Positions 60,481 through 64,000 of a stretch of 64,000 nucleotides of DNA are shown piece after piece. This DNA comes from Pseudomonas mendocina (GTDB lineage: Bacteria > Pseudomonadota > Gammaproteobacteria > Pseudomonadales > Pseudomonadaceae), in contig CP148074.1 of NCBI GenBank assembly GCA_037482215.1, positions 4,650,001-4,714,000 of the forward strand, in the 5' to 3' direction. Within the stretch, counting starts at the first letter, position 1, and every line of letters begins with the position of its first letter. The position numbers and the translations under genes are program-made. Under the pieces are notes generated by a model. That model was not told the DNA's origin and made no database searches. It worked only from the letters and a program-made list of their open reading frames with translations.

Positions 60481-62280
60481 TTATCGTGCCAGATAGGCCC
60501 GCCAGCCACCGTACCGGCTGATGTCTTCCGCGCTTTTCAGTGCGTAGCTTTCGCAGATAAAGCTGGTTTCCCAACTGCCATCGGCCAGCTCCACTTTGCC
60601 GAGGCCTAGCGGCGCCGGAATGCCGGTTAGGAACGAGCCTAATTCAGCCGAAGGCAACTCCCATACTTCCACCTCAATCGCCACACCATCCGCTGCCACA
60701 CGCTGCAAACCGGGACGCTGCGGCGGACCACCGGCCAAGGCATACAGACGGTATGCCGCTGCAGTGGTGGTTTTGCGCAACAAACGCGCACCGCGATTGC
60801 GCAATTGCCAGTTCAGCACCAAACCATCCAAATGAGCCCCGCACACCACCACACGGGCGCGGTCATTACGGGCCAGATTGAGTGGGGCCGGGCTGTTGAA
60901 CTGCCGCTCACCGGCCAGTGGCAAACCATGCAGGCGTTGCAGGGCGTCGGCCAGGCCGAGTAGCCACTGATCAGTAAAGGCCCGCCCAAACAGGGTCACA
61001 CCCCACGGCAGGCCGTTGCCCATAAAGGCGCTGGGCACGGCCACGGCAGCGTAATCCAGCAGGTTCATAAAATTGGTGTACCAGCCCAGATCGGCATTGC
61101 GCTTAACCGGTTCCGCCGCCAGCTCAGCCAGCGTCACCGGGCGCGGATAGGCCGGGGTCAACACGCAGTCCAGCTCAGCCATTAGCTGATCGCATATGGC
61201 TTTTAGCGCCTGCAAACGGTACTGAGCGCGGAAGGCCTCGACCGCTGTCGCCCCCGGCGCTTTACGCAGTACCTCTTGAATCACTGGCAATACTGCGTCG
61301 GGCTGCTGCTCGATCAACTCACCCGCCACGCTGTAGCGCTCCGCCACCCACGGGCCCTCATAGAGCAGGCGGGCGGCTTCAAGGAATGGCGCAAAGTCGA
61401 TCTCCACCGGCTCACCGCCCAACTCACGCAAATAATCCACAGCCTGGGCAAACAGCGCCGGGCTTTCTGTGCAGCCAAAAAACTCCAGCTGGCGCGGCAC
61501 GCCAAAGCGAAAGCCCGCATGGGGTCGACCGAACGCGCTGGCGTCGTTCCACTGCGGGTTGGCGCGGCTGTATGCATCTCGCGGATCAAGCCGTGCCGTC
61601 AGCGCCAGCAAATGGCTGGCTTCAGCGGCGGTGGCAGTAAAGAAGGTGGTGCAATCCAAAGTGCGACAGGCAGGCACTACGCCAGCTGTGGATAACAAGC
61701 CCTTGCTTGCCTTGAGCCCAACCAGATTGTTAAGCGCCGCCGGTACTCGCCCGCTGCCAGCGGTGTCCGTGCCCAAGGCAAAGCTGGCCACCCCCAGCGC
61801 GACCGCCAGCGACGAACCCGCGCTGGAGCCGCCGGACGGATAATCCGGGTGCACGCTGTTGCGGCAGGCGCCATAGGGCGAGCGGGTGCCGTTAAGGCCA
61901 GTGGCGAATTGATCGAGATTGGTCTTACCAACCGGCACCGCACCTAGGGCAATCAACTGTTCAACCAACGTTGCACTCTGCTGCGGCACATAGGCAAAGG
62001 CTGGGCAGGCAGCGGTAGTGGGAATCCCAGCCAGGTCGATGTTGTCCTTGATCGCAAAGGGCACGCCGTACAGCGGCAGATCAGCCGGGTCACGACCTTC
62101 AAGCGCAGCCAGATAAGGCTCCAGCTCAGCGTCGCTGAGAACATGGATAAACAGATTGAATTCGGGATTAAGCGCCAGAGCCTGCTCGCGTAATTGGCTG
62201 AGCAACTGACGTGGGGTGAACGCGCCCGAGGCGTAGCTCGCCGCCAAGGCACTCAGACGAAGATCGTATTTATGCAGCAT
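60481..62280 (-). CDS. atzF: Allophanate hydrolase
   Basis: A 599-residue amidase-signature enzyme with a C-terminal domain, splitting allophanate (urea-1-carboxylate) to ammonia and CO2. Triad: Lys in FAIKDNIDLAG near 78, Ser in PSGGSSAGSSLAV near 150, Ser in GTDTAGSGRVP near 175. The C-terminal 150 residues (GAHLDGLVLNWQLRNRGARLL, ISRYGGWRAYLAR) match the family's second domain. GGAGG precedes ATG 62280 by 7 bases; it overlaps the urea carboxylase stop. The pair is the ATP-dependent urea amidolyase route. Confidence 0.93.
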   Translation of the reverse strand: MLHKYDLRLSALAASYASGAFTPRQLLSQLREQALALNPEFNLFIHVLSDAELEPYLAALEGRDPADLPLYGVPFAIKDNIDLAGIPTTAACPAFAYVPQQSATLVEQLIALGAVPVGKTNLDQFATGLNGTRSPYGACRNSVHPDYPSGGSSAGSSLAVALGVASFALGTDTAGSGRVPAALNNLVGLKASKGLLSTAGVVPACRTLDCTTFFTATAAEASHLLALTARLDPRDAYSRANPQWNDASAFGRPHAGFRFGVPRQLEFFGCTESPALFAQAVDYLRELGGEPVEIDFAPFLEAARLLYEGPWVAERYSVAGELIEQQPDAVLPVIQEVLRKAPGATAVEAFRAQYRLQALKAICDQLMAELDCVLTPAYPRPVTLAELAAEPVKRNADLGWYTNFMNLLDYAAVAVPSAFMGNGLPWGVTLFGRAFTDQWLLGLADALQRLHGLPLAGERQFNSPAPLNLARNDRARVVVCGAHLDGLVLNWQLRNRGARLLRKTTTAAAYRLYALAGGPPQRPGLQRVAADGVAIEVEVWELPSAELGSFLTGIPAPLGLGKVELADGSWETSFICESYALKSAEDISRYGGWRAYLAR

Positions 62281-64000
62281 GGCCAGCCTCCTCAAGCTCT
62301 TCAATCACAACAACACACTGCCCGGCACGCACCGGCGAACCGGGTTGTACCCGTATCTCACGAACCACCCCGGCAAAGGGCGCATCCACGGCGATTTCCA
62401 TCTTCATCGACTCCAGAATCACCAGCGCCTCTCCGGCGTTAACGGCCTGACCCACTTCCACCTGCACCTGCCAGAGGTTGCCGGCGATATGGCTTTCGAT
62501 GGCGTGCTGTCCGGCAGCCAGTGGCGCTTCATCACCTTGGTCGGCGGCCACCTCTTCGCTGTCGAAATTGGCCTGACCGTTGGCGATCCAGCGTTGGCGT
62601 TCAGCATCGAAGGCGGCCCGCTGCTGCTGGCGGAAGGCCTCGATGCCGTCACTCTCGCGGCTGAGAAAGGCTTGGTACTCAGCCAAATTGAGGTGACTGT
62701 CTTCGATTTGCAGGGGATACCGGCCCAGTGGGAAGTCGCGGCGAATCTGCAGCAACTCCTCGGCGCTGACCGGGTAGAAGCGAATCTGATCAAAAAAGCG
62801 CAGCAGCCACGGCTTGCCAGCAAACGCTTCGACTGCGCGGTAGCGGTTCCACATCTGCAAGGTGCGCCCGACAAACTGATAACCGCCCGGCCCTTCCATG
62901 CCGTACACGCACATATAGGCGCCACCGATGCCCACTGAGTTTTCAGCGGTCCAAGTGCGGGCCGGGTTGTATTTGGTGGTGACCAAACGGTGACGCGGGT
63001 CCAGCGGCGTGGCCACCGGCGCACCTAAGTAAACATCGCCCAAGCCCATGACCAGATAGCGGGCCTCAAACACTGTGCGCTGCACCGCGTCGAGGTCGCT
63101 GAGGTCGTTGATGCGACGGATAAACTCCAGGTTGCTCGGGCACCAAGGCGCGTCTTTACGCACGGTGGTCATGTACTTCTGGATCGCCAGCTGGCAGGCC
63201 GGGTCGTCCCATGACAACGGCAGATAAACGATACGCGACGGCACGCTTAAGTCCGCTGCGCTGCACACGTCGTCCCACAACTCAGCAATGGCAGCCAGCA
63301 ACGCTTGCAGCGCCAGCACCTGGGGCTGGTAATGCACTTGCAGCGAGCGGATGCCCGGCGTCAGGTCGATCACCCCAGCCAGTGCCTTGGCCTGCAGTGC
63401 CTGCATCAGCGCATGGGCACGGAAGCGTAGGACCAGATCCAGCTCCGGCGCGCCGATTTCCAACAGCAGATGGGTGTCGCCCGACAGGCGAGCGACTAAA
63501 CGGCTGTCGTCCTGACCAATATCCAGCACAACCGGCGATAGCCGTTCAGCGGGCTGCCAAGCCACAGTGACCGGAGCCAGATTAGCCACCTCGTCCAGCC
63601 GCGCCGCGGCCAGCGCGCGCGCTGTAGAGATATCCACAGGCACAAAGCGCACCTTATCCCCGGCTTTGAGTTGACCCAGTTGCCACAGATCAGCCTCGAT
63701 CACCGTCACCGGGCAGACAAAGCCGCCAAGGCTAGGGCCGTCCGGACCAAGGATTACCGGCATATCGCCGGTAAAGTCCACCGCACCAATGGCGTACGGG
63801 TTGTCGTGGATATTGGACGGATGCAGACCCGCCTCACCACCGCTGTCACGCACCCACTCGGGTTTAGGCCCAATCAAACGCACGCCGGTGCGGCTGGAGT
63901 TGAAGTGCACTTCCCAGTCAGTGCTGAAGAAGGTGTCGATATAGGCCGGGCTGAAGTATTCCGGCGCGCCGTGAGGGCCGTAGATCACCCTGAGTTGGCG
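62270..64000 (-). CDS. Urea carboxylase, C-terminal part (gene continues past the window end)
   Basis: The visible 576 residues contain the AHS2/KipA-like domain, then the AHS1/KipI-like domain (RIVYLPLSWDDPACQLAIQKYM, GGYQFVGRTLQMWNRY, LLRFFDQIRFYPVSAEELL) and a C-terminal biotinyl domain with biotin-Lys in ILESMKMEI. The biotin-carboxylase N-terminus must lie beyond position 64000. It carboxylates urea to allophanate with ATP; the next gene hydrolyses that. The reading frame stays open to the window edge, so this is a cut, not a truncated gene. Confidence 0.9.
   Translation of the reverse strand, partial: RQLRVIYGPHGAPEYFSPAYIDTFFSTDWEVHFNSSRTGVRLIGPKPEWVRDSGGEAGLHPSNIHDNPYAIGAVDFTGDMPVILGPDGPSLGGFVCPVTVIEADLWQLGQLKAGDKVRFVPVDISTARALAAARLDEVANLAPVTVAWQPAERLSPVVLDIGQDDSRLVARLSGDTHLLLEIGAPELDLVLRFRAHALMQALQAKALAGVIDLTPGIRSLQVHYQPQVLALQALLAAIAELWDDVCSAADLSVPSRIVYLPLSWDDPACQLAIQKYMTTVRKDAPWCPSNLEFIRRINDLSDLDAVQRTVFEARYLVMGLGDVYLGAPVATPLDPRHRLVTTKYNPARTWTAENSVGIGGAYMCVYGMEGPGGYQFVGRTLQMWNRYRAVEAFAGKPWLLRFFDQIRFYPVSAEELLQIRRDFPLGRYPLQIEDSHLNLAEYQAFLSRESDGIEAFRQQQRAAFDAERQRWIANGQANFDSEEVAADQGDEAPLAAGQHAIESHIAGNLWQVQVEVGQAVNAGEALVILESMKMEIAVDAPFAGVVREIRVQPGSPVRAGQCVVVIEELEEAGHAA

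Overview
The window looks like chromosomal DNA of a Pseudomonas-type gammaproteobacterium: GC-rich codon use, GGAG-type ribosome sites, XylS/AraC, MhpBCDEF, DctBD and TAXI-TRAP homologues, and DUF1302/DUF1329 genes. No rRNA, tRNA, CRISPR array or insertion sequence was seen.

Layout. 0-4.8 kb: a LOG-family gene; a DAHP synthase preceded by two aromatic-rich leader peptides and an intrinsic attenuator; a hipA-hipB pair with four regularly spaced operators; a YoaK-type membrane protein. 5-40 kb: a large aromatic / N-heteroaromatic catabolic island, all on the minus strand. 40-45 kb: a hydroxamate-siderophore uptake locus (IutA-like receptor, RhtX-like permease, AraC regulator) with a Fur-box-like site. 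45-52 kb: a TAXI-type TRAP transporter with a DctB/DctD-type two-component system and a sigma-54 promoter candidate. 52-58 kb: a GNAT acetyltransferase, a small Cys-containing protein, a DapA-family enzyme, a second hipBA module, a nucleotidyltransferase, and a GST/VOC pair. 58-64 kb: two convergent LysR genes, a RidA protein, allophanate hydrolase and the C-terminal part of urea carboxylase, cut by the window end.

The catabolic island. A Rieske oxygenase closely resembling, from memory, 2-oxo-1,2-dihydroquinoline 8-monooxygenase (OxoO), and a ferredoxin-NAD(P)H reductase of OxoR type, point to hydroxylation of a 2-quinolone-like ring. Two amidases and alpha/beta hydrolases could open lactam or meta-cleavage products. 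MhpB, MhpC, MhpD, MhpE and MhpF homologues would take 2,3-dihydroxyphenylpropionate, the known intermediate of the 8-hydroxycoumarin route, to succinate, pyruvate and acetyl-CoA. A second branch holds a StyA-like flavin monooxygenase with its flavin reductase, a FadL-type porin, a BphC-type dioxygenase, an SDR, and two odd enzymes that have lost their family catalytic residues (an M20-fold protein and an Asp/Glu-racemase-fold protein). A DUF1302/DUF1329/RND/YCF48-like set probably handles envelope traffic of a hydrophobic substrate. No molybdenum hydroxylase (QorMSL) is present, so the entry substrate is open.

Regulation. Six minus-strand promoters in the island share one architecture: a distal 15-bp box TGCRCT-N4-GRATA type, a 5-bp gap, a weaker 15-bp proximal box ending GGAKM or GRATA, then a -10-like hexamer 21-22 bp further on. 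This is nearly the layout of the XylS-activated Pm promoter and fits the two XylS-type regulators encoded in the island. It ties scattered operons into one regulon and is the main finding.
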